A DNA stretch of 64,000 bases from Janthinobacterium sp. TND4EL3 (GTDB taxonomy: Bacteria > Pseudomonadota > Gammaproteobacteria > Burkholderiales > Burkholderiaceae_D). Under the pieces are notes generated by a model. That model had not been told where the DNA came from, made no database searches, and saw only the letters and a list, made by a program, of their open reading frames with translations. Each line of letters opens with the position of its first letter. Within the stretch, counting starts at the first letter, position 1. Location: positions 186,001 through 250,000 of the forward strand of contig NZ_FTMV01000008.1 in assembly GCF_900156175.1 (NCBI RefSeq), given 5' to 3'. Shown piece by piece: positions 25,127-32,810 of this stretch. The position numbers and the translations under genes are program-made.

Positions 25127-25792
25127 ATGCGAGTCTTGCTGGTCGAAGACGACACCATGATTGGCGAAGCCATCCAAGGGGCGTTGAAAGACGCCTCTTA
25201 TGCGGCCGACTGGGTAAAAAACGGTCAAACTGCCCTTACGACACTGGGTTGCCAGCACTATGACCTGGTGCTGCTCGACCTTGGACTGCCTGGCAAGGAT
25301 GGGCTGGAGGTGTTGACCAACATCCGCGCCAAGGACAACCCCGTTCCACTGCTCATCATCACCGCCCGTGACGGACTCGATGATCGACTGCGCGGCTTGG
25401 ATGGCGGGGCCGATGACTACGTGCTCAAGCCCTTTGAAATGGCCGAACTGCTGGCCCGCATGCGCGCCGTGCTACGACGCAAGGGAGGCAGCGCAACGCC
25501 CATACTCAGCAACGGTGTTGTCTCGCTTGATCCAGCCACGCGAGAGGCCGCAGTCAACAGTAGTGCCCCGGCGCAACTCTCTAACCGTGAGTTCGCGTTG
25601 TTGCAAGCCTTGCTGGCACGCCCCGGTGCAATTCTTTCCCGCAGTGATCTGGAAGACCGTATCTACGGATGGGGCGAAGAGGTGGAAAGCAACGCGGTCG
25701 AATTCCTGATCCATGCACTGCGGCGCAAACTGGGCGGAGAAATCATCAAAAATGTCAGGGGGGTTGGATGGATGGTTTCAAAAAACGTTTGA
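25127..25792 (+). CDS. OmpR-family response regulator (QseB/PmrA-like)
   Basis: DNA-binding response regulator of 221 aa. The receiver domain carries acidic residues in 'LLVEDDTMIG', the phosphorylated Asp in 'DLVLLDLGLPG', the Thr in '[11 protein letters not shown]' and the Lys in 'VLKPF'. The C-terminal winged helix ends 'IIKNVRGVGWMV'. Overall it resembles QseB/PmrA regulators, which control envelope and lipid A modification genes. AAGGAGGA ribosome binding site. It overlaps the sensor kinase gene by 25 bases and probably regulates the upstream PepSY-PAP2-COG4705 genes. Confidence 0.92.
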   Translation: MRVLLVEDDTMIGEAIQGALKDASYAADWVKNGQTALTTLGCQHYDLVLLDLGLPGKDGLEVLTNIRAKDNPVPLLIITARDGLDDRLRGLDGGADDYVLKPFEMAELLARMRAVLRRKGGSATPILSNGVVSLDPATREAAVNSSAPAQLSNREFALLQALLARPGAILSRSDLEDRIYGWGEEVESNAVEFLIHALRRKLGGEIIKNVRGVGWMVSKNV

Positions 25793-27129
25793 ACGAGTCA
25801 GTCCAGTTCAAGCTGTCGTTTTCGCTGTCGCTGGCCATTTTGGTCATCGCATTGGTGGCTGGCTTATTTTCATTCGTATCCGCATTCGACGAAGCCCACG
25901 AATTGCAAGACGATATGCTGCGCCAAGTTGCGGCGCTGTTTGATCAGCAACACCTCCCGCTTACACATTTTGGAGACGATGGACGCGCCAAAGACAGCGA
26001 TGAAGAGTCCCGGGTCATTGTCCAGTATCTAGCAAATGGCAGAAAGGTGATCGGAAAAGGTGAGACCGGAGCACCGCTGCCACTACCAATCACGCTACCC
26101 GATGGTCTGCATACGCTTGAAGTTAACGGAGAACCGTTCCGTGTGTTGGTTAAAACAACGTCCAACGGCGAGCGTATCGCCGTAGCGCAGGAAACTGGCG
26201 TTCGCGATGAAATCGCACGCGACAGCGCTTTGCGCACTTTGATGCCGTTGCTAATTCTGGTTCCAATCCTGCTTTTGATCGTGGCTGATCTTGTGCGTAA
26301 GATGTTCCGGCCCATCGCTTCTTTATCTGCGGAAATCGACCAACGCGCCGAACAAGAATTGCATCCAATCGAAGAAAAGCATCTTCCTGCTGAAGTACGA
26401 CCGTTCGTGGTGGCAATCAATAGTCTACTTACCAGAGTTGAGAAAGCGATGGAAGCACAGCGCCGGTTTGTCGCGGATGCGGCGCATGAGCTTCGCTCTC
26501 CGTTAACCGCCTTGTCACTGCAAGCCGAGCGGCTGGCCGAGGTAGATATGCCTGACCTTGCACGTGAACGTCTCAGGACATTGCGCCGAGGCATCGAGCG
26601 TGGTCGGAACCTATTGGATCAGCTTCTCACCTTGGCCAAGGCTCAGTCTGCGCTCGACCGACCCGGGTCGCCCGTATCCGTGCAGGACGTCTATCGACGT
26701 GTTCTGGAAGACCTTATGCCACTGGCAGAAGCCAAACACATCGATATTGGTGTCGAAGGAGAACAAGACGCCCTACTCTGGGTTAACGAACTGGACATGA
26801 TTGCCGTCGTCAAGAATTTGGTTGATAACGCCATCCGTTACACGCCGACTGGCGGCAGGGTCGATCTTTCTGTCGCCGAGGAAGAAGGTCGCGCAATATT
26901 GCGAGTCCAAGATTCAGGGCCAGGGATTCAAGTAGTAGAACAAGATCGGGTGTTTGCCCCATTCTATCGCATTCTTGGGAGCGATCAGGTCGGATCAGGT
27001 CTGGGCCTTTCCATCGTCAAGGCAGTCACGGATCGGATTGGCGCTGAGATTCAAATAGGATTCTCAGACGAAGTGACGCACTCTGGCCTATGTATCTGTG
27101 TGCTCATGCCGCTGGCTAAACCACTTTAA
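25768..27129 (+). CDS. Sensor histidine kinase (QseC/PmrB-like)
   Basis: Membrane sensor kinase of 453 aa. Two membrane segments (residues ~12-34 and ~160-180) bracket a periplasmic sensor domain of ~125 aa. The HAMP-like linker is followed by the H-box 'RRFVADAAHELRSPLTALSL' with the phosphorylated His, the N-box 'NLVDNAIRYTP', the G1 box 'VQDSGPGIQ' and the G2 box '[12 protein letters not shown]'. The start at 25768 lies inside the response-regulator gene, which fits translational coupling. The signal is unknown. Confidence 0.92.
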   Translation: MDGFKKRLNESVQFKLSFSLSLAILVIALVAGLFSFVSAFDEAHELQDDMLRQVAALFDQQHLPLTHFGDDGRAKDSDEESRVIVQYLANGRKVIGKGETGAPLPLPITLPDGLHTLEVNGEPFRVLVKTTSNGERIAVAQETGVRDEIARDSALRTLMPLLILVPILLLIVADLVRKMFRPIASLSAEIDQRAEQELHPIEEKHLPAEVRPFVVAINSLLTRVEKAMEAQRRFVADAAHELRSPLTALSLQAERLAEVDMPDLARERLRTLRRGIERGRNLLDQLLTLAKAQSALDRPGSPVSVQDVYRRVLEDLMPLAEAKHIDIGVEGEQDALLWVNELDMIAVVKNLVDNAIRYTPTGGRVDLSVAEEEGRAILRVQDSGPGIQVVEQDRVFAPFYRILGSDQVGSGLGLSIVKAVTDRIGAEIQIGFSDEVTHSGLCICVLMPLAKPL

Positions 27130-27137
27130 GGAAATAT

Positions 27138-27572
27138 ATGGCGACATCAACTGGCTGGTTCTATTGGGCTATTCTATCCGCCGTATTTGCAGCACTGACT
27201 GCTATTTTTGCCAAGATAGGCATACAGGGAGTCGATTCCGATCTGGCCACCTTGATCAGAACGGCGGTCATTATTGTCGTACTATCCGTGTTCGTTACTT
27301 ATACGGGCAAGTGGTCCAATCCCTTTGAGCTTTCGCCGAAAACTTGGTTGTTTCTTGGGCTGTCTGGCCTAGCCACTGGCGCGTCTTGGGTATGTTATTT
27401 CCGGGCACTCAAGATAGGGGATGCATCCAAAGTCGCGCCTGTGGACAAGCTTAGCCTCGTCTTGGTGGCTGTGTTCGCGTTCACATTCCTAGGAGAACGG
27501 CTATCAGTCCGGGAGTGGTCGGGCATTTCGCTGGTCGCTGGTGGTGTTTTCTTGCTCGCCTTTAAGCGTTGA
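27138..27572 (+). CDS. EamA-domain small membrane protein
   Basis: Membrane protein of 144 aa consisting of a single EamA repeat with four to five membrane segments ('YWAILSAVFAALTAIFAKIG' at the start and 'WSGISLVAGGVFLLAF' at the end). Full-length DMT exporters have two such repeats, so this one should function as a dimer, as SMR-type or YnfA/ArnE-like proteins do. It lies 8 bases after the kinase gene and is the last intact gene before transposase debris. Confidence 0.85.
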   Translation: MATSTGWFYWAILSAVFAALTAIFAKIGIQGVDSDLATLIRTAVIIVVLSVFVTYTGKWSNPFELSPKTWLFLGLSGLATGASWVCYFRALKIGDASKVAPVDKLSLVLVAVFAFTFLGERLSVREWSGISLVAGGVFLLAFKR

Positions 27573-27584
27573 CGTGTCTGATTG

Positions 27585-27803
27585 AGCTATGCTGCTAACG
27601 CACACCAAGATCACTGAACTCTCGATGGAAGCCGATGTGTGGCCGGGTTCACCCGGCACTTCACACATCTGAAAACCAGCGACACGGCCAAGGACAAGAC
27701 CTTGCTGCTGACGACAATCCTGACCGATGCCATCAATCCTGGGCTAACCAAGATGGCCGAGTCCTACCTTGGCAATACCTTCCGCCAAGCTGTCGTGGCT
27801 ACC
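27585..27803 (+). pseudogene. Frameshifted fragment of a Tn21-like TnpA transposase
   Basis: Short stretches of Tn3/Tn21-family transposase are readable in three consecutive frames: '[12 protein letters not shown]', then after a one-base loss '[19 protein letters not shown]' continuing through '[15 protein letters not shown]', then after a one-base gain 'AKLSWL'. The intact protein has these in the same order. The fragment covers only ~70 residues, with both ends lost. It points the same way as the Tn21-type repeat at 21870. Confidence 0.8.
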
Positions 27804-27805
27804 CG

Positions 27806-28240
27806 TCGAAGGATCACGAGTTTGCTGATAACTTCCATACGCAATGGCATATATCTCATCACTTCGTCCGACAGCTTACAGATGATGATGCTTTACTAAT
27901 GGATATGTTGTGGGTTTGGCTTCCGCGCTACAACGGCCATTTAGTGGAGTTGTCTCGAAGAGAGAACATTGAACGGTTCTAAAGCGGCATGCTTGGAACC
28001 ACATGGACCAGTAAGAAAGAAAAGGCTAGCATGTTCGCTAGCGGTTTGAACACCGTAGGCAATGGCGGCGCGGTCCTTCAGACGTTAGCTCCAACCTCGT
28101 CAATCATCGCTGGTCCTTCCAAGCATTCCATCTACCTGGGAACGTACGAATTCACCCTCTACACCCATAAACTCGGCGACATTGTGCGAATCCGCGATTT
28201 CGCCCCATGCAATCTTCTTTTTGACCAGAGTCATGAATGA
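27806..28240 (+). pseudogene. Broken hypothetical gene with one in-frame stop
   Basis: A single frame runs from 27806 to 28240 and is interrupted only by TAA at 27980-27982, between 'ELSRRENIERF' and 'GTTWTSKKEKASMFASGLN'. The two halves read like one protein, with 'IIAGPSKHSIYLGTYEFTL' near its C-terminus. The 5' end is lost at the junction with the transposase fragment. I cannot name the family. The last 10 bases overlap the DMT exporter gene on the other strand. Confidence 0.6.
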
Positions 28241-29319
28241 TCGTGCCGGTGATGGATGTCGGGATAATGGGGATGCGCATGGCGCAGCGGCAGATGCTGA
28301 TGGGTGTGCACATGCGGCTCCTTGCCGTCCCAGCTGTCATCGTGCGTATGCTGGTGATGGGCGTCGTGGCTGTGCACATGCGTATGTAACAGCGGCTCAT
28401 GCTCGTGATCGTGCTCATGATTTTCCGTTAAATGCAGCCAAATGCCTGCGGCCATCAACGCTGCGGCCAGCCAGAACAGCAGCCCGGGAATGTCGCCCAG
28501 CATGAAAAGTGAGATGACCGCGCCGACAAACGGCGCCGCCGAGAAATAAGCGCCCGTGCGGGCCGTTCCCAGGTGGCGCAACGCCAGCACGAACATCACT
28601 AGGCTCAAGCCGTAGCCGCAAAAACCGACAAATCCTGCGTTCAGGGCAATGCTGACGCTGGGCAAGGTGTAACCCAAGGCCATGGCGATGGCCAGGTTGA
28701 CGGAACCGGCTACTAGGCCCTTCAATGCGGCAATTTGCAAGGCATCGCTAGCGGACACCTTGCGTGTCAGGTTGTTGTCGATACCCCAGCACAGGCAGGC
28801 GCCCACAATGGCGATCGCGCCCCAAGGCACGCCCAGTTTTGGCACCTGCTCCCAGGACAGCAGGATGCCAGCGGCGACGATCAGCAGCATGCCAATGAAA
28901 ATACGGCGGTCGAAATTTTCCTTGAAGACGAACCAGGCCAGCATCGCCGTCAGCACGCCCTCGATATTGAGCAGCAACGATGCCGAGGAGGCAGGCGTCA
29001 GGGTCAGGCCGAACATCAGTAGGACTGGCCCGGCAATGCCGCCGAAGGCAATCGCCCCCGCGAGCCATGGCAAATCCGCAGTCGTGAGCGTGGCGGGTTT
29101 GTCCTTGGTGTTGCGGGTGAGCACCGCGCGCACCAAGAAACAGGCCAGCAAGCCCAGTCCGCTGCCCAGGTACAGGATTCCTGCCAGAGTGACGGGAGCG
29201 ACCTGCCCTACCAGCGTTTTGGCAAAGGGCGTGCTGGCGCCAAACAGGGCCGCCGCCAGTAAGGCGTACACGACACCTTGATGCGTGCTGTGACTTGGTG
29301 AAGATGAAGAAAATGCCAT
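28231..29319 (-). CDS. DMT/EamA-family exporter with long His-rich tail
   Basis: Drug/metabolite-transporter superfamily protein of 362 aa. Ten membrane segments in two EamA repeats cover residues ~14-297 and are followed by a ~65-residue cytoplasmic or periplasmic tail with more than 20 histidines (several HxH, HDH, HEH pairs). Such a tail points to divalent metal binding, so a metal or metal-complex exporter is likely (inference). It lies at the end of the leftward heavy-metal RND operon, 107 bases after the small exported protein gene, with a hairpin in the gap, so its expression may be partly separate. Confidence 0.87.
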   Translation of the reverse strand: MAFSSSSPSHSTHQGVVYALLAAALFGASTPFAKTLVGQVAPVTLAGILYLGSGLGLLACFLVRAVLTRNTKDKPATLTTADLPWLAGAIAFGGIAGPVLLMFGLTLTPASSASLLLNIEGVLTAMLAWFVFKENFDRRIFIGMLLIVAAGILLSWEQVPKLGVPWGAIAIVGACLCWGIDNNLTRKVSASDALQIAALKGLVAGSVNLAIAMALGYTLPSVSIALNAGFVGFCGYGLSLVMFVLALRHLGTARTGAYFSAAPFVGAVISLFMLGDIPGLLFWLAAALMAAGIWLHLTENHEHDHEHEPLLHTHVHSHDAHHQHTHDDSWDGKEPHVHTHQHLPLRHAHPHYPDIHHRHDHS

Positions 29320-29397
29320 ACCATGCTTTCATAACGTATTATTTACTTAGTCTGCCAGTATGCACGATCCGGCACACCCTGGCAGCGCAACCCTCAT

Positions 29398-29419
29398 TGC
29401 GGCCCGGTGAGGGGCCGCA
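29398..29419 (-). terminator. Hairpin between exported-protein and DMT genes
   Basis: Perfect 8-bp arms TGCGGCCC and GGGCCGCA with a 6-base loop lie 8 bases past the stop at 29427 on the minus strand. It could end or attenuate transcription before the DMT gene. Confidence 0.5.
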
Positions 29420-29426
29420 TGGTGCC

Positions 29427-29789
29427 TTACTTGGCGACCAGCTCGGCCTTGACTGTGTTCTTGTTCGCGAAGGTGATGCTGGCCTGGGCTCGGGTGCCCG
29501 CGGCCAGCGGCACCGCCGTCTTGGCGATCATCGTATTGTCCGCGCCAGGCTGCAAGGCGACGTCGGTCTTGGTATTGCCCGTCATGATTGCCAACACGCC
29601 AGTTGCGCCTGCCGTCGCGTAATTCTTGCCCGCACTTTTGGCATACACCGTGGCTCCCGTCTTGCCGACCTTCAATTCGAGCTTGATCTGGGCCGGCGCC
29701 TCGTCATGATCGTGGTCGGTGTGGGCCCACGCGCCAGGTCCTCCGGAAACGAGCAACAAAGTGGCCAACGTCAACATAAATTTTTTCAT
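29427..29789 (-). CDS. Small exported protein with N-terminal His/Asp motif
   Basis: Exported protein of 120 aa. The signal peptide ends near residue 22 ('PGAWAH'), and the mature protein begins with 'HTDHDHDEA', a likely metal-binding segment, followed by a beta-rich domain. The family is not recognised, but similar proteins lie beside HupE and RND metal pumps. The start at 29789 has a GGAGA ribosome binding site. It is in the same transcript order as HupE and the membrane-anchor protein and may act as a periplasmic metal chaperone (inference). Confidence 0.7.
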   Translation of the reverse strand: MKKFMLTLATLLLVSGGPGAWAHTDHDHDEAPAQIKLELKVGKTGATVYAKSAGKNYATAGATGVLAIMTGNTKTDVALQPGADNTMIAKTAVPLAAGTRAQASITFANKNTVKAELVAK

Positions 29790-29899
29790 GCAATTCTCCA
29801 TAGATGCGGCGATTTTGGTCGGCCTCGCCGCGATAAGCCGTCGTACATGGGCGCGGCACCGTGTCATTAGCGCCGCACACAGCAAACCAATCGTATTAC

Positions 29900-30508
29900 T
29901 TACTTTTTGTAAATGTCCGCGTAGAAACCGCTGGAGCGCAGCACCAGGGTCACCGGCTCGGCCGATTTGTTTTTCCAGTACCAGCCGTGCACACCTGTAA
30001 AGGGCGCGATGAGCGAGCCGCTGGAGCTGCTCACTCCCTTGTCGGCGATAAAGCTCTCGAACTCGTCTTCGCGCGCGTTGACCGGCTCGCCATGAAAATC
30101 ATGGTTGACCACGGCGCCACCCTTCGTTTCCCAGGAATAAATCAACGTTGCACCCTTGGCCAAGTGAGTTTTGACTTCCAGGCCCTTGCCGGGCGCCAGC
30201 GTAATTTCCTGCTCGTCCGAGCGATACGGCACGGTTTGCTTTGCTGCAATCGTGAGCGCGCGTTCTTCGCCGGGCGCCGCTACCTGCGAGCCCTGCGGTG
30301 CGGGTGCGCTGTCGGCAGCGGTCGCCGCCGGGCGATGCAAGGTGGTCAAGCCCAGCGCCTTGCCGATTCCAGTCGGATCGATGCCGTATTCGGCAGGCAG
30401 AACCGCGACAGTCAAAATGAGGCCGGCAACCAAGGCCGCCAGGCCGGTACCGCGCAACAGTTCTTTTTTAGCGACCGTAATGCCGCCGTTCATTGGTGTG
30501 GATGTCAT
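29900..30508 (-). CDS. Transmembrane anchor protein, metal-cluster associated
   Basis: Protein of 202 aa with one N-terminal membrane helix (residues ~20-40, 'GTGLAALVAGLILTVAVLPA') and a periplasmic C-terminal domain that ends 'HGWYWKNKSAEPVTLVLRSS'. Annotated elsewhere as 'transmembrane anchor protein' next to HupE. The AGGAGC ribosome binding site supports the start at 30508, 11 bases after the HupE stop. No enzymatic motif is seen. Likely partner of HupE. Confidence 0.75.
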   Translation of the reverse strand: MTSTPMNGGITVAKKELLRGTGLAALVAGLILTVAVLPAEYGIDPTGIGKALGLTTLHRPAATAADSAPAPQGSQVAAPGEERALTIAAKQTVPYRSDEQEITLAPGKGLEVKTHLAKGATLIYSWETKGGAVVNHDFHGEPVNAREDEFESFIADKGVSSSSGSLIAPFTGVHGWYWKNKSAEPVTLVLRSSGFYADIYKK

Positions 30509-30519
30509 GGGTCGTGCTC

Positions 30520-31230
30520 CTATTTGCTGAGAAAGCCGGTGAATTGGTAGCCGGCCAGAATGAATCCGGCCGTCATCAGGACGAAATTGCCAGTGGCGGC
30601 ATGCCGTACAAAGCTGGTGGTGCTGCGCCAGTAGCGCATGGCGATCAGGATCATGCTCAAGGCCAGCAGTTGGCCGATCTCCACGCCGACATTGAAGGCG
30701 ATCATGTTTGGCACCAGGCCGTCGGCGGACAAGGCAAAGTCCTGCAGTTTGGTGGCCAGGCCGAGACCATGGAAAAAGCCGAAGATCAGCACGGCCGCCC
30801 GCTTGTTCGGCTGCACGCCAAAGACCGTCTGGAAGCCTCCCAGGTTGTCGAATGTGCGGTACACGATGGATAGGCCGATAATGGCGTCGACAAAATAAGC
30901 ATTGATATGCCAGCCGTTGATCACGCCCAGCAGCAAGGTCGTGCTGTGGCCGATGGCAAACAGCGTCACATACAGGCCGATATCCTTCATGCGGTACAGG
31001 AAAAAGATCACGCCGCACAAAAACAGCAAATGATCGTAGCCGGTGACCATGTGCTTGGCCCCCAGATAAATGTACGGCAGGATCTGCATGCCGCTGCTGG
31101 CCTGTAGAAAACCCTTGTCGGACTCGGATACGCCATGGGCGGCCGCGACACCAGCGCATAGCCACAGCAAGGCGCCGGCCAGCCAGCTCCACCAGGCGCC
31201 AAGGCCCGGCTTGTTCATCATCAATTTCAT
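30520..31230 (-). CDS. HupE/UreJ family membrane protein
   Basis: Membrane protein of 236 aa from the HupE/UreJ family, whose members transport nickel or other cations. A signal-like first segment is followed by the conserved 'YLGAKHMVTGYDHLLFL' and 'FGFFHGLGLAT', both with His residues in membrane segments that probably carry metal, and about six further segments. Start at 31230 with GGAG ribosome binding site. Position in an RND metal-efflux operon suggests that it moves the same metal, but direction and identity are unknown. Confidence 0.88.
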   Translation of the reverse strand: MKLMMNKPGLGAWWSWLAGALLWLCAGVAAAHGVSESDKGFLQASSGMQILPYIYLGAKHMVTGYDHLLFLCGVIFFLYRMKDIGLYVTLFAIGHSTTLLLGVINGWHINAYFVDAIIGLSIVYRTFDNLGGFQTVFGVQPNKRAAVLIFGFFHGLGLATKLQDFALSADGLVPNMIAFNVGVEIGQLLALSMILIAMRYWRSTTSFVRHAATGNFVLMTAGFILAGYQFTGFLSK

Positions 31231-31281
31231 GTAGTGCTCCAATTAACAGTCTTGGCGTCGGGAGACGCCCGGAAAAATGCT

Positions 31282-32511
31282 TTATTCATGGTCCATGTCC
31301 CACACCACATGCGCGTCGACCAAGATGCCGTAATACGCACGTGCCGCCGCCACCCGCGCCGCCAGGGCGTTTTGCTGGGCGGTGGTCGCCTGGCGGCGGG
31401 CCGCCAACAAGGTAGGAAGATCGGCTTCGCCCAAGGTGTAGGCACGTTGCAGCAGGCGTGCGTTGTCACGCATGTCCGCCGCGCCCGCTTCGGCCACCTG
31501 CCAGCTTTCATGCGCGCCTTGTGCCGACGCCAGCGATACGGCGATGGCGCCATCGAGGGCGCGCCGCTTCAGTGCGACCTCATGCTGCGACACCTCCATG
31601 GCCTGGACTGCCCGCCCATCGCGTGCGGCCCGGTGGGCGCCCGGCAAGGGAATGCTGAACATGACACCCGTGATGCGCTCACGACCGCCCACCTCGGACG
31701 TCGTGTACAGGCCGACAGTGGGATCTGGCGTGCGCTCGGCCCGCATGCGCGCGCTCACGCTTTGCGCCTTGAGCAGTTGCGCCTCGGTAATCTTGAGTTC
31801 GTCACTCTGGGCCAGGATGCGTTCACGCCAGAACCTCGGCGACTCGGCAAGGGGAAGCGAGGAAGGCAAGGTGGACAACTCGCGCTGGAATCCGGGAAAG
31901 CGCGCATTTAGGCGTGCCCAAGCAACAGCTGCCGCCGTTTTGGCTTCGATACTGACTCTTTGCTGGTCGGCCAAGTCCCCGCGCGCCAGGCTGGCGTCGA
32001 GCGCGGCGGCGTCACCGGCCTTGACGCGCTTGTTCACCGCAACAAGATTGTCGCTGGCCGCCTGCTGGTGTTCGGCCGCCAATACCAGCGCCTGTTCAGC
32101 GTGCGACCAGTCCAGCCACAGTCCCAGCAATTCACGCGCGGTCTCGAGCAAGGCCTCGCCATAGCGCGCCTCCCCCTCTTCCTGCAAGGCCTGTCCGATG
32201 CGGCGATCCGCGTTGGCCTTGGCCGGCAAACGCAACGTGCGCTCCACGCCCGCATTCCACTCCCTGTAATGGGGGCCGGCTTCCACGGTACGCCGCTGGG
32301 CCGTGACCTTGGCGGTCCACTCGTACGGAGATTCCTGCGCCAGCGCGGCGTCCTGGCGCAGCATCTCGCGCCCGGCACGGGCGGCGGCCACCTCAGGATC
32401 CTGGTCCAGCAGAGGGCGCACCATCGCTGTCGGCAACAAGCCGGGCGCCGGCGGAAGTGGCGCGGCCTGGACCGCACCCGCCGCCAGCGCCATGAGTAAT
32501 CCATACTTCAT
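31282..32511 (-). CDS. TolC-family outer membrane factor (CzcC-like)
   Basis: Outer-membrane channel protein of 409 aa for the tripartite RND pump. It has a signal peptide (to about 'AVQAAP') and the two long helical OEP repeats ('RVKAGDAAALDASLARGDLA' in the first). CzcC-type proteins of heavy-metal RND systems are about this length. The start at 32511 (GGGAG site) overlaps the DUF3240 stop by four bases, which shows operon structure. Confidence 0.88.
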   Translation of the reverse strand: MKYGLLMALAAGAVQAAPLPPAPGLLPTAMVRPLLDQDPEVAAARAGREMLRQDAALAQESPYEWTAKVTAQRRTVEAGPHYREWNAGVERTLRLPAKANADRRIGQALQEEGEARYGEALLETARELLGLWLDWSHAEQALVLAAEHQQAASDNLVAVNKRVKAGDAAALDASLARGDLADQQRVSIEAKTAAAVAWARLNARFPGFQRELSTLPSSLPLAESPRFWRERILAQSDELKITEAQLLKAQSVSARMRAERTPDPTVGLYTTSEVGGRERITGVMFSIPLPGAHRAARDGRAVQAMEVSQHEVALKRRALDGAIAVSLASAQGAHESWQVAEAGAADMRDNARLLQRAYTLGEADLPTLLAARRQATTAQQNALAARVAAARAYYGILVDAHVVWDMDHE

Positions 32512-32810
32512 AGCAGCTCCCCCGCTTCGGTAATGGGTGTTAGCCAATAGCGCACACCGCCGCCCTGCAAGACTTGGCGCAGCATGGTTAGCACCTTTTC
32601 CCGATGCGCTTCCAGCAGAAGTGCATCGATGCGCGTCATCTTGGCCAAGCCAAGCACTTGCTCCGTGGCGCTGAGCCGATCGTGCGCCAGGCCGTGTGCG
32701 GCGGCCGCAGTACTGGTAAAAAGCGAAATTTCACTGCTCATCAGCAGCGTGTCGAGCACTCGCTCTTCCAGCGCTGGAGGACACAGCAAGGTTAAACACA
32801 GTTCAGTCAT
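32508..32810 (-). CDS. DUF3240 family protein
   Basis: Small protein of 100 aa of the DUF3240 family, ferredoxin-like/PII-like fold, found almost only beside heavy-metal RND pumps. It overlaps the RND pump gene by 8 bases and the OMF gene by 4 bases. A regulatory or metal-sensing role is suspected for the family; nothing is proven. No cysteine cluster beyond one Cys pair near residues 5-10 is visible. Confidence 0.85.
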   Translation of the reverse strand: MTELCLTLLCPPALEERVLDTLLMSSEISLFTSTAAAAHGLAHDRLSATEQVLGLAKMTRIDALLLEAHREKVLTMLRQVLQGGGVRYWLTPITEAGELL

